Below, in pieces: positions 38,412 through 49,700 of a stretch of DNA of 64,000 bases. The stretch lies in assembly GCA_020746105.1 (NCBI GenBank), contig CM036658.1:16228689-16292688 (forward strand), in the 5' to 3' direction. The translations under genes and the position numbers were made by a program. This DNA comes from Trogon surrucura. Lineage: Eukaryota > Chordata > Aves > Trogoniformes > Trogonidae. The notes beneath the pieces were generated by a model that ran no database searches, was not told where the DNA came from, and saw nothing but the letters and a program-made list of their open reading frames with translations. Within the stretch, counting starts at the first letter, position 1. The number at the start of each line of letters is the position of its first letter.

Positions 38412-38995
38412 CTAAATGAAAAACCACCAGTTTAAAAAGTTTAATTTAGGTTGTACTTTGTTTAAAAAATCCACTGTAGTAATTTTTAAATAACCCTCTA
38501 GACACATTTTCATTAATTGAAATCTATATTGCAAACAGATGATGTTCAAACTCACCCTCTGAATGAAAGGCCAACAGCACAGTGAAAAAATTTGCTTCAG
38601 TAAACATAACACATCTATTATTGTCCCAATATCCACCATGAAAACTGTTTCTCAGCTACCAGTATTCAAAAATCTGCGAACGGTGGTGTAGGTCCTGTCA
38701 AAAGCCCTGAAGTGCTATTGATGTCTCTGAAGAAAGCACTCTTTCTTCCTCAGAATGTTCCAGTTAGATACAAATTTAGGGAAATTTTGTCTTCTAAATT
38801 ACAGACATCTGAAAAATTACTAATTTCTTACAATTACATAGTGACACTGAAACTTTATCAGCAACACCCTTTCACCATCACCTTGTCAAAGACACTAAAT
38901 AACATCTCTACTGATTTTAAGAGGCTGTCATCAGAAAGCATCTGGGATCCTCTGCCCTTTGTCTCATTACACAAAGACATGTCATGAGCCCTTAC
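38412..38995. other. Possible intron, no other feature
   Basis: AT-rich unique sequence between two minus-strand exon candidates. The plus-strand frame at 38712-38987 has no recognised domain. Confidence 0.4.
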
Positions 38996-39104
38996 CTTTT
39001 GGAAAATCACTTCATCCTGCTTTCGTTTCCTTTTGCCGCTTTTTCTGATCCTCTGGTTTGTCTGAATCCATTTGGTGACCTGGAGTTCAAAACCACAGTT
39101 CTTT
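38996..39104 (-). other. Candidate second exon of a CpG-island transcript
   Basis: A 109-base minus-strand segment lies between a pyrimidine-rich acceptor (CTCCCATCTTCTTCCTAAG, ending at 39105) and a strong donor (AAAAG|GTAAGG, intron from 38995). One frame is open throughout and very basic, with 'KSGKRKRKQDE' near its end, resembling a nuclear localisation signal. The frame that would continue from the ATG in the proposed first exon ends in TGA near the end of this exon. The segment is therefore either coding in a frame whose start I cannot place, or UTR or non-coding RNA. I do not recognise the gene. Confidence 0.35.
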
Positions 39105-39743
39105 CTTAGGAAGAAGATGGGAGCAGAGTGCAGCTATTCAGTATTAACAAGAAGTATAAATGGAGTTAAGACAATTTTTTCCATTGCTTCATCGGGAAGA
39201 GGAAAAGTACTTTTCTCATCTGGAATGACATGGTCTTAGGTAGTCTGGTGAACTGCTTGTGCGTGGTCAAAGCATGAAGTGGTCTTCATCTTAAGAGTTC
39301 AATTTAAGGGTTTTTTTTGCACAAAGAACACGTTTGATGCCAGACCAGGCTGCCAAATGGGAAGCTATCATCGCAGCGTGCAAAAATCCTGGGGAAAAGT
39401 CTCGGCGCTTTATCCCTTACGCCTTCTATTTCAAGTAAGAAATTTATTTCCAGCCACCCACTCGAATGTTGTTCCAGACTACCAATGCCAAATTTAGACA
39501 GCGGGTTTGTTATTATTTAATAAAGTGGTAAAACTTGAGTTGTTTCTGCCCATATGAATACTTTTATTCCTAATACTAATACAACTATTCCTAATAGTTG
39601 TTGGGCTTTTTTAAAGCAAAAGTGTGGCGCGAGTAGGGAGGGGGTGTCAAGTGGAAAAGTCAAGGAGGAGATCGGCAAAGGGAAAGAAGCGGGGGAGGGA
39701 GGGAAGGGCATCGCCACCGCAGCGAAAGGTTTTCATTCCTCAC
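39105..39743. other. Possible first intron running into CpG island
   Basis: Between candidate minus-strand exons. Its right part (from about 39620) is already GC-rich. It starts on the minus strand with GTGAGG and ends with AG. Confidence 0.3.
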
Positions 39744-40310
39744 CTCGCCGCTCACTTGCTGGACGACCGGAGACTCCTTCCATGTCTCACTCTCCTCCAG
39801 CAGAGGCTAAACGGGGCAGAAAGCGCACGGTGAAGCGGGATCGGCTCCCCCGAGGTCCCCCGCGACGCGGAGCGACGGGATGCGGGCACCTCGCTCCGCA
39901 CCCCTGCCCTCACCCCGGCGTCACCGGGAGCCGCTCCCGCCCCATCCCGACCCGTCGTTCCCGGCCTCGGTGGCGGCACACCGCAGCCCTCGGTAGGAAA
40001 TGAAACACCTCCGCGGCGCCCTCCGTCCCCTCCCCGCCCCTCAGCGGAGACCCGAGTAGAGGAGGAGCCTGCCTTAAAGACGTAAGGTCCGGCCGGCCCC
40101 GCCGCGGGTGGGGAGGACGCTGGCGCGGCGGTGTACCGAGAGCCGTGAGCCTGCCGGGGGTACTGGCGGCGGGCACCGCAAGGCTTTCCCAGCCCCGGAG
40201 AAACCCGGTGCTGCCGTCCAGCCCCGCTCCCTCCGACCCCCTCGCCGGCGGGACGGCCCTACCTTAACCTCCGCACGCACGCTCGTCGCGGGTTTACCGT
40301 CCAATTTTCT
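39615..40310. promoter_or_regulatory. CpG island, probable promoter
   Basis: About 700 bases with high GC content and dense CpG dinucleotides (densest from 39720 to 40290), in a window that is otherwise AT-rich and CpG-poor. Numerous GC-box-like stretches (CCCCGCCCC around 40035, CCGCCGCG around 40100) are present. In vertebrates such islands mark promoters of housekeeping or developmental genes, often bidirectional. Overlapping open frames on both strands (39554-40003, 39752-39979, 39910-40176, 40074-40304, 40108-40428) reflect the low stop frequency of GC-rich DNA and are not evidence of protein. Confidence 0.85.
39744..40000 (-). other. Candidate minus-strand first exon (5' end uncertain)
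   Basis: Within the CpG island the minus strand has a good donor, GGCGAG|GTGAGG, with the exon ending at 39744. An ATG at 39781-39783 in strong Kozak context (G at -3, G at +4) would open 'MEGVSGRPASERR' up to that donor. Joined to the next candidate exon it gives about 45 codons before a TGA. That would suit an upstream open frame or a short non-coding transcript better than a main coding sequence. The transcription start is not visible; the 5' limit given is arbitrary within the island. Confidence 0.3.
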
Positions 40311-40378
40311 TATCTTTTTTTCTTTTTTAAGAGAGACGCTCTCCCTTACTATGAAAGACGCGTTTCTAGGAACCTTTT

Positions 40379-40387
40379 TATATAAAT
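40379..40387 (+). promoter_or_regulatory. TATA box downstream of CpG island
   Basis: TATATAAAT on the plus strand immediately right of the island, about 30 bases before a purine-rich candidate start at about 40410. This is the normal TATA-to-start spacing for a plus-strand transcript diverging from the minus-strand one. Confidence 0.35.
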
Positions 40388-40409
40388 GCCCGCTGTCTCG
40401 GGCTCTTAC

Positions 40410-40498
40410 AGAGAGAGGGATGGGCTAACGGGGCTGGTTCAAGAGAGAAAGCATCGCCCGTGCTGCCCAGGGAAGCGGCTGAGTCACCATCCTCGCAG
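40410..40498 (+). other. Candidate plus-strand first exon
   Basis: Downstream of the TATA box is a GC-richer stretch ending in CTCGCAG|GTACTTG, an acceptable donor at 40499. It includes a consensus AP-1 site (TGAGTCA, 40480-40486). Its only ATG opens a two-codon frame, so it would be 5' UTR or non-coding. A CR1 fragment begins only a few bases into the putative intron. Confidence 0.25.
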
Positions 40499-40502
40499 GT
40501 AC

Positions 40503-40639
40503 TTGAAAGATGTGGTTACGGACACCGGTTACGGTGCTTACGGACACACGGTTTAGTGGTGGACTTGGCATCGCTAAGTTAGTAGTTGGACTCGATGATC
40601 CGAAAGGTCTTTTCCAACCTGAATGATTCTATGATTCTA
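40503..40639 (+). mobile_element. CR1 3'-end fragment beside the promoter
   Basis: Sense-strand CR1 3' UTR with CACGGTTTAGTGGTGGACTT and GTTGGACTCGATGATCCGAA, ending TGATTCTATGATTCTA. The left edge has two similar TTACGGACAC copies (about 40516 and 40538), either internal to the element or a small duplication. It is notable for lying within 5 bases of the candidate donor. Confidence 0.9.
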
Positions 40640-42370
40640 CACCATTAAGCGTGTCAAGATTTCCTCTCCCCTTCCCCCTGGTACCGGCTTGACATCTGAA
40701 GAATCCAACTCCTAAATTACCTTGGAGGGTCTGAAATGCACCTCAAAACCAAGAACCAAAGTAGCTTTTTATTGATACGACAGCACAGCAAGTCCTTTAC
40801 TGAGGCCTCAGTTAAATGCTTTATTGAACAAGAGACTGCAAGCAGGTGATTAAATTTAGGCATGGGACTTCAACATGTTTCTGTGTCCTTTGAAGAGGCT
40901 ATTTGAACTCCACCAAGATGGAAGAGACTCAAGTACTGTCAGCCATGCAAAATCTGAATCCTATAAATTCTTAAGTTACGATTTTATTAAGTGCTTTGTG
41001 TTTCGCATTTAAAATAAGAGTAAAGGACAGGCTGCATCACACTTGGTATAGTTAAAATGAAGCTAGTATTTTCAGTATTTTAAAAGTAATTTCTACTCTC
41101 TGCTATATATGACCATTCTGTGAAGGCTTCAGAAGAAAATCTGTACTCTTGTGTAAGAATAAGGCTCATTAAAGTATATACTTGAGCAACCTCTCCCATA
41201 TATAAATTAGATGGACTTCACAAACAGATTTAAGTAAATAAAGGTAGGTCAAATGAATGCGTACTAAATCTTGACAGTATCCCTTTAAATTTATCACTTA
41301 ATAAAAGAAAAAAAACCCCTCTCTCTTACCCTTTTTGTTTTACTGCCACAACATCCTTCTTTCAAGATCAAAAGCTTTAGATCAAAGCCAAGATCAAACT
41401 CAATGCTTTAAATAGAAGCAACTTCACTATGAAGCATTACACAAAGAAGAACTTTTTTTAATGGAAATATCACAGTAGAAAATCTTACCATAGATTTTTA
41501 CTTCAAACTTACAACAGATCTACTTGAAACTGGTATCAAACCCATATTTTTATTTTATAAAGCCACAACAGATCCTCGAAAGCTCCTACAAATTGACTCT
41601 TGATTGGTGTGTGTTTGAATGAAGAGTACAGTTCAAAAAGAACTAACAAGAACATTGAACAAAAAATTATCTTAACGGCAAACACAAATTAACGCAACTG
41701 CCTAAATGATCTTTCTTTGGATCAGTTCAGAGATTAGATTGTGCACTCCCACAGAAAAAGTTAGGGGAAACACTGGATCATAGAGACACTTAAAGAGATT
41801 TCTACTTTAAATCTTTTACAGAATTACACTTCCTCTCCTGTCAAATGTTTGGAGAAAACTAGAGGAAAGAAAGTTACAAGAGACATTGATTTTCAGACCT
41901 GCAGACTCTGAGGCTGATCAAGGATGAAAATCCCTGAACATGCAAACACACTGTGCAACAAGACTCTGATGTAGCTCCTGTTTTCTCTTCAGTAGTTACG
42001 CAGCAGTGAAGGAAAACCACGCAGGGATTGCTGTTGACTTTTTATAATGGCAATACACCTTGTGGAGCTAACACCCAGGGTTCCCTGGTGCTGGCTGCTG
42101 TGCACATCGGTACACCAACACACACCCACTGAGAAATGGTTGCAGGGCAGTGTAAGCTGCCCTTAACAGGCAGGCTGCAGGGAGAAGAAAGCAGTGAGAT
42201 AAACAGGGCATGCCCAAAAAAGGGGTTGTCACAGCTGGGGAGTCAACCATTATCTTGGTTTATTTATGCTTCGGTAAGGTTTAGCTCATGACCAGGCTCG
42301 GAACTTTTGCTGGGACTGGGAGCCAGGGAGAGAGCTGAGAAGAAAGAGTGGGGTAAGAGGAAAAGAGGAA
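40640..42370. other. Unique AT-rich DNA, no gene seen
   Basis: No repeat or exon recognised. A minus-strand frame at 42068-42250 has no family support. Purine-rich from about 42330. Confidence 0.55.
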
Positions 42371-42395
42371 GGGAGGAGGGAAGGGGAGGGAGGGG
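42371..42395 (+). other. G-quadruplex-forming purine tract
   Basis: Five runs of three or four G separated by A, AA or AGGA linkers, inside a longer G/A-only stretch (about 42355-42396). It fits the standard four-run quadruplex pattern and could also form triplex DNA. Confidence 0.75.
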
Positions 42396-45260
42396 ACAAA
42401 ATATGTTTTTAAAAACATTTTGGCTTCTACTGTATTCTCCCATATTCCAAAAGGAAGGAGCTTACTTACACTAGATAAAAGGGTGATGGCACACCCAACT
42501 TAAAGGGAGAGTGACTGCATCAGCTTCATCAACAGTCCTGTCTGTTGTCCACACCGACTGTCCCACTTGAATGCCCTCAGAAAAGATTAGTCCATCCTTC
42601 ATGTCCTTCTTTACTGGCAAAGACTTTCTTTAGGAGACAGCTAATGGATCTGTCCTATGTAACACTTACTTACACATGACAAAGTATACTAGGATCTTTC
42701 ATTCTTGCAGCAGAAACATTAAAGGTAACCCAATGCTGAAATAGGAGGGAGGAGATAGGACTTTCTACCAGTTCGGTGAAGATGAGCCCAATATCCTGGT
42801 AAATAGCTTAGGCAATCTTTTACATCAGATATTCTTCAAGTCAGACCAGACCCCAAGCATACAATGAGTTTTCAAGATTGTACATAGCCTAGAAAACAAC
42901 AGGATATTTGTGCAACAGACAACTGTTTCGTTTTAAATTGTTCAGGCTGTGATGGTTACTATTGGTAGTTTATAACTCAACGTAAAATTATAATAATGTA
43001 TTTTTCCTTTGCATAAATTGTCTATAACTTCAGCTGGTTTGTGCTACTCTAATGCTAAAACATTCAATATTGATACAACAAGAAGGCTGTTTTATCTAAG
43101 GTGAACACTGAATCAGTGACATTTTGTTGGCTTGTAGGAGTCCTCAGGTATTGGAAGGCAAAAAGAAAAAAAAAAGGCAATGAAGGAATAAAGATATTTA
43201 CTATATATTAATTTCAGAAGAGCTTCTGCAAAGAAGAAGAAATTGATAACTAATGCAGTTGAGTCATCTTCCAACCTCTCATTTCCACAGATTTTATTTT
43301 CGTTGCAGTTACTGAATTTTATACTACATATACACACACCCACATTTATATATCCAGACCTACGAGCAAGCACACAAAAAAAGTCTAAAGATTTTACTAG
43401 CATGTCGTGTTTTCTTAGAGGATGTAGCTAAATTCACCAGGCTACAAATTGCCATTTTGTACTGTTCTACACTTATCCACTTATCCATATAACATAAACC
43501 AAAAAATGGACTCCCCCCTAGTTTTCTTCTATGGCACTAGGGTGATGGTGCCTATTCTTTCAGGCTGATGCCTTCACCTCCGTGATATCAGCAAAGAATA
43601 ATTTAAAGGAACTACAGTAAAATGCAAGATACATGTTTTCCTATCACATAGAAGACTTCTAGGAGAAAAACAAAATACAACATTATTTTAAGTTGGAGAA
43701 TTAATTTCCTTGGAAAATGAGAATTTGAGGTGCCCTCAGAACAATCTGTGTGACCTGAAAACTGCTTCAGCAGAAGACACCTGGCTTCCAAGCTTTTTAA
43801 AACAAGTTCAGAAAATGAAAATACACAAAAGTATTTCATCCAGTAGCTCACTAAATGATTAATAATGACTCTGAAATATCAGGGGGAACAACTGCAAGGA
43901 TTTCAAAACACTACTGCTAACACAATTTGGCAGAGAGACTGAGGCAGTGGTCTACAACTTAAAATGGCAAGATAGCTGCTGCATCCACAGTGCAGGAAGC
44001 AGTGTTATCAGCATCAAATCAGAATGACTGAAAGAGAAATCCAGCTCAGGATGTGCTCTTGTAGGAACGCAATGTCCTCCGACTGATTTTGTGCAGATTT
44101 CATGGGGACCTCTTTATCCACTGAAATGGAAAATCAAGTTGTTGTGACATTATCTGTATTTTAGGAAAGATGGTAATTTATACTGATACCATAAATCCCA
44201 ATCTCTAATTCTTCCAAGAGTGGTGTAAATATATTCTTTTCAGATCAGCACGCTGTGTCTGATATTCTTCAGCGTGTCACCCCTACAAAGACATTATGTT
44301 CAAGTCAAACTTGCCCTTCCTGAAAATATCTCTACCTCCAAGGGAAAAAAAATCTAGTGAAAGAATAACTTTGGGGACGTACTTTCAGTACACAGCAACA
44401 TTAAATTTACATACTGTGGCAGGAATATTTTTTTCAAAGGGGTAATGCAAATGCATCCTTCATATCTGCATGAGCAATCCTGCTTTGTGGAGAAAGTTAC
44501 TAGGTAAAGATGAGTTACTATACCCACCGATGTAGTTCAAGATCAGATTCATAACCTGATAAAGTATCTCTCACCACATGACTACAGGATCTCTAAAAAA
44601 TATGCTTATTACTTATTACTAAATAATACTATGTTGCATATAATGATATAGTATTTATTTATCATATTGCATTATGTTATCTATATTATAATATTTTTAC
44701 ACTATGCTAAAATGCTGTGGTTTTTTCCTCTCCAGATTTCACCAGCAGCTCTCACTACGATACAGGTGCCTCTCGCGAGCAACTGGAAAAGTAGATCATT
44801 GGGTTTGTATTTAGGCCTTTCTGCTGTGAACATCCAACACAGTCCAGACTGCAAATTACAGTACCTCCCTCTACCAGTAGCAGGATAATATTTAAAAGAT
44901 ATAACACTTTTTAATGCAATCAAGTATGGAAATAAGTCCTCAGATTTCAGGTTGGCCCTGTACTCTGTTCATTTAAAAGTAATTTGAATCCAGACATTCT
45001 GAACCCAGAGGACAAAGACTAGGGCTCAAGTTTCTTTGACTTTTTAAAAGAGTTCTCTATAAAATTCCCTTTGGCTCTATCTAATACCAAGCTCCAGGTA
45101 GGCAGTTATAGTTGCTGGCTTGCCAAACTGTTGCCTTAAAGACAGCAGAACAATTTTTACTGCCGTAATAGTGGTAAATCAGTCTTTCAAAGAATACAGC
45201 TTCAAGGATGGGAAACGGTGCTGAAGAAGTTTTCCAGCCAGTTAGTAGAAAAGATAGTAA
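42396..45260. other. Unique AT-rich DNA, no gene seen
   Basis: No repeat family recognised. 44580-44700 is extremely AT-rich and might be a nuclear-matrix attachment or simply a low-complexity stretch. Short frames (43113-43403, 43612-43851 minus; 44667-44888 plus) are unsupported. Confidence 0.5.
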
Positions 45261-45265
45261 GATAG

Positions 45266-45850
45266 TGTATACCTAGAGGTAGCAAGTAGACTGTTGTTTA
45301 GAAAGTTTTAACAAGCTGTTTGTCCTTGGGGGTGTGTTGAACCGAGCCAAAGTGGGGATCTTCTAGTCAAAATCCTCATTATAAGATATTAGACATAAAA
45401 AAAAACCATAAAAAATTGTTTATGAAAGGTTGAAAGTGAGCCAAAATTAAACATGGCAGTGGGAGACTGTGACCACCGACTTAATTCAAGGCGCCAAAAA
45501 CTCACCCCGCCATACCCGCAAGGAACATGTGCTAATGTTCTAATGTGCTAATTTACATGAGACATGAAGCTAAGTTTGATATACTTAACCAATAATGAAT
45601 GTAACAGTGATCAGTAATCGTAGAATTAGTGGCAAGTTAGGCGTGTTTATGCTAATGTTATAAAATAAATATGGTTTATATTTATATAAATATGCAGTTT
45701 TTCAATGCAATATGCTGGTTTTATCTAGCATCTGAACTTGGCCAACTTTGCTAATTAATCAGTGTCAGCTTTCTAAACTATCATTTGGTTTAGAAAGCTC
45801 TCTTTGCAGTTGCTGCTTTCGGCAACAAAACTATATCGGACTTTGAAAGC
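45266..45850. other. Unclassified CpG-richer block, possible old element
   Basis: Compared with its flanks this block has more CpG (GGCGCC, CCCCGCC, CCCGC, ATCG, GGCG), an AATAAA at about 45664 and a perfect hairpin. It begins TGTATACC, as an LTR might. I could not match it to a named avian LTR or DNA transposon and see no target-site duplication. It may be a decayed LTR or only unusual unique DNA. Confidence 0.2.
45767..45799. repeat. Perfect 12-bp inverted repeat
   Basis: AGCTTTCTAAAC (45767-45778) and its exact complement GTTTAGAAAGCT (45788-45799) are separated by 9 bases. The arms do not extend further. Too short for a microRNA precursor. It could be a stem of a decayed element or a protein-binding site. 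Confidence 0.9.
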
Positions 45851-46590
45851 TCTTTCTTGGGTTTTTTGTTGTTTTTGTCATGTTTGGGGTGTTTTTAAGT
45901 TACAGAGAAAAACAAAGAAAAATACGTCTGAACATGGACAGTGGACAATCCCACACCACTGATGTGACAAGAAGTGTTTTTCTTCTTTTTCCAGCAGAAA
46001 GAGACTAAAAGAAAGGCTTTATTTTTTGTTCAAGAAATAAAATACATCTTTCAGAAGTACAGACCTCACGAGTATTAGTGATCCCTTGAAGCAATCAAAA
46101 ATCCTACCAACAGCTCTAGTAAAGAAATATATTCAAAACAAAAGTTCATTAGCCCTCTTGGCCATGAAATACTGTTACACCATAAGGATAATAACCATAA
46201 GCTGAACCATGACCTTTACTGCTCATTTTTGTATTGATCAATAGCGTTGTGAGGCAATAAACTTTTCAAACCTATCTTTCTCCAGACATCTTCGTTTCAG
46301 TATTTAAAATTCCCTTTCTTATGGAGATGGAATGAGTTTTAGAAGAATCACGTATTTCCTCCATGATTTAACAGAAGGTGATCATCATCTAGATCTGACT
46401 ATGAAGCACTGCTAAATGAAAAGGGAATGACTGAAGGTAAATATAAGGCAGAAAGATCTTGACATTGCTCATATCAGCTTTTGTAGAAGACAGCGAACTG
46501 ATGGAGTTGGAACGAAGACCATTACACAGATTTTGTTACCATCTGTTCTCTAGGACTTCAGCAGCTCGGTGTTTTTGCAGAGTGTGTGAA
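45851..46590. other. Unique AT-rich DNA, no gene seen
   Basis: T-rich at 45858-45900. No repeat family or exon recognised. Confidence 0.55.
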
Positions 46591-46720
46591 AAAAGCATTG
46601 GGTTCAAAAGCACCAGCTTGCATTCCCAGCTCTAGCCAGCTGGGATCACAATGGCAGGATCTGAACCCCTACGGTCATTTTGAGTGTCTGGACCACTGCA
46701 TGAATCAGCAGGTCACGGGT
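46591..46720 (-). mobile_element. Possible tRNA-derived SINE remnant
   Basis: On the minus strand an A-box-like TCATGCAGTGG (46693-46703) is followed about 25 bases on by a B-box-like GGTTCAGATCC (46657-46667), a tRNA-like spacing. The CCAGCTGG-type segment beyond it resembles the body of MIR-like SINEs. A plus-strand frame (46586-46792) crosses it and reaches a strong donor, so an exon reading is the alternative. Confidence 0.25.
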
Positions 46721-49700
46721 TTTTTTTGGGTCAGCATTACACAGGGCTACATGGGCTTCAGACACATGGTAAGTGTTTATACACAGGCATGAAATACATT
46801 TTCCTCACAAATTCATTTCTTCCAATCACATACATTCTAAAAGCCTAGAAAACAGAGAAATTTTCCAGAAAATAAAATGTGTGTTTCTTTTGAAAACCCT
46901 AGACCACTAGGGAGGGAAAATGGCAACTTGTTCCTGTCTCATAAAATTTTTACCTCAGCTTCATGCCCAACTATCTATCCTCCTGCACTGAAAAGGTCTC
47001 AGATATTATTTCCTAAAGTAGCATTTGACTTCTCATTAAAACTACTTACAAGGGACTCTAAACTGGAGACATTTTGGACATTTCAAAGGCCACTCTCTCC
47101 TAATTAATATAGAAAAGCTCTTTTCTTGCAAGGTAGCACAAAAATATTTTAAACTTGCGTCCATTGTTTCCATTGGGTAAAGAAAACAGTTGATAGGATA
47201 AAAAATAATTGGTTGCTAAATTCTGTGCTTTTCTGTGGATGTTTTACAAGCTATGGATTAAAATCAATGTTTATTCCTATGCAAGTCCAGCTGTGTCCTT
47301 ATTAGACAAGTCTCAGTTCCAGATTTCTGTGTAAAAAAGGACCTGTCCTCCCAATCTTTGCCATGTTTGCACCCCCTCCCTGCCCATGTAGGTGGGAGAG
47401 TAGGAGCTTGGGAATGTGAACTTGATCCAGCATTGATCAGCCAGGCAGCAAACTATTATTGTTCTTTAGATACCAAACATACCTCCTTTCTAGTAGGGAT
47501 AAGCTCAGTCATTCTGCACATAACACAGCTTTTGTGTTCAGCAATGCAATTAGTAGGAAAAGGGAAAGAGAACAACTGCTTGAGATTTATTAAACTTAAA
47601 AGAGATTCTAATGGACAAACATGTAGAATCTAGTCTACAATTATTTCAGAAATCGAACATTTGTTTCAAAGCACTTAAACTTCTTGAACAAGCTATCACT
47701 TGCGCAGATTTACTATACTACTACTACTGTACCTCAGAGCTGGACACATACAATACTGAAAGAGAGCCTGAAGAAAACCAGAAAGACATTTGTGAAAATC
47801 TGGGGTTTGACTGTAGAGGCAAGCCAATTTTTTAGCAGGTCATTAAACTAAATCCAGTGAGTATCCTCCTCAGCCTAAATGCTAACTCACAGTCCCAGCT
47901 GAGAATTTCCAAAGCATTTAAAAAAAAACCAAAAAAAAAACTAATGGCTAAATTAAGATTCCTAAAACTCTGTTTTAAACGTCACATTTTGAAATTAGAG
48001 GCACTGAAATGTTATGGCTAATACTTTCAAATCTAACATTTGAAAATGAACAGCTACATTCAACCTAGAGACCAAATTACTTGGGTGTCTAACCTGTGCT
48101 AACATGTTTTCCAATTTTAGGATGTGATCACACAGTAATTCATAACAATGCTATTCTGATCTTGAATGCCTTCTGCTCCTAAAATCAGCAATCATGTGCA
48201 ATGCAGAATAAAGCTAACTCAAACCCTTCAAAACTATAACAATACGCTGTTATGTGTCCTTACTGACATTTAATGATGTATCATTTTATGTAATCCATTT
48301 TGTTGACTTTTTTTTAACTATTTAACAAACAAAAATATACACCACTGTTGTGTCTCATTCAGCAGTATCTTAAGTACTGTGATTCTGTGATTTATAGGAA
48401 TGGCTAAGTAAATTACAAGGCCATTTTATGCCAATGGCATTCTTTAGATCAACACAGGATCTATTTAAATAATAACAGACCTTACAACTTACTTGATGGT
48501 TTGCTACAAACAAAATATCAAACTCTCCATATACTATGATCTATCTAGAAAGACTTTCAGATGTATATTCTTTTTCTAAAACATCTTTCAAAGAGCTAAC
48601 ATAGAAAGTCTGTCTGTGCTATCTATCTTGATTTTTCTCCTCATGATTCATCCGACATTTATGCATATTATAGTCCTATACACACCACTTGATTACATTT
48701 TTGTATTTTCCAAAATCATATCTTCTCTTCTAAGAAAATGGGATGCAATATTGACAGTAGAACTGTTAATTTCAGGAAAAAAAACCCCACAACACTAATG
48801 ATTTGTATTCAAAAACTTCTTATTGTGCCTGTTATCATTAGAAAAGACAATAATCAATTTATATTGCTGACCTATGCTCATCTACATTTTTAAGGACTTT
48901 GGAAAGATCTTTTCATCTCCCAGTTTTCCAGCTTGCTAATATCAAAACAATACCATTTTTCCTTAGGGGAAGTGCCTATTCTCCAAAGTACGCTCTCCAC
49001 ATAAGAGAAGAAGTATTAAAATAGCAGTTATGCTTTCTTCAGATTATTTCTTAAATATCAACTCATTAGAATTCAGCTATTAAATCAGTTATATTCTCTG
49101 CATTGATGTTAAAATACACACAAAAGTCTCTATGTTCAGGTAAAAAAATCATCAAAGGGTAAGTAGAAAACATCAGTATTTTAGCAGCAGCACGTTACTT
49201 TCAATCTTAATACCAATTTTGAAGTTAATCTAACAGAGTCACTGATAAATTTTATTACATAAGTAAAAAATATATACCTTTTCATAGCACCTTCCCAATT
49301 TTTCCCCCAAGTCACAAGCTTGAATAGGATTTTCCTACTTCTCAGGTCATTCTCACTGCCAATGCCTACGAATTTGCTGTATCTCAACAAAGAATAAGCA
49401 TTTCACTTCTTTACTGTCTCAATGTTGCCATCCATCAATATGCAGTTACTATGTACATCTGAACAGAAAAATTGCAAGATAAGACATGACTAGCAATGAC
49501 AAGAAATACCAAGTGTTAACACACCCAAGCCTTACATTAAGCTGTGATCCACTAAGAGTTATTTTTCTGCTGGAGAAATTTTCTAGTACTGTCTGTAAGA
49601 TTTAGGTGAACAACCTAAAGGTAATTCAGAAGTCTAGTAAGAGCATTCTTTTAAAAAATATTTGAAGGTGGTTGCTTTGTTAATAATCGACCATAAGCAC

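Noticed and set aside
39554-40003. 149-codon plus-strand open frame in the GC-rich block
   Set aside because: It lies inside the CpG island, where stop codons are rare. The product is low-complexity Arg/Pro/Gly-rich sequence, and open frames overlap on both strands.
45767-45799. MicroRNA precursor
   Set aside because: The 12-bp stem does not extend; a precursor needs roughly 22 or more paired bases per arm.
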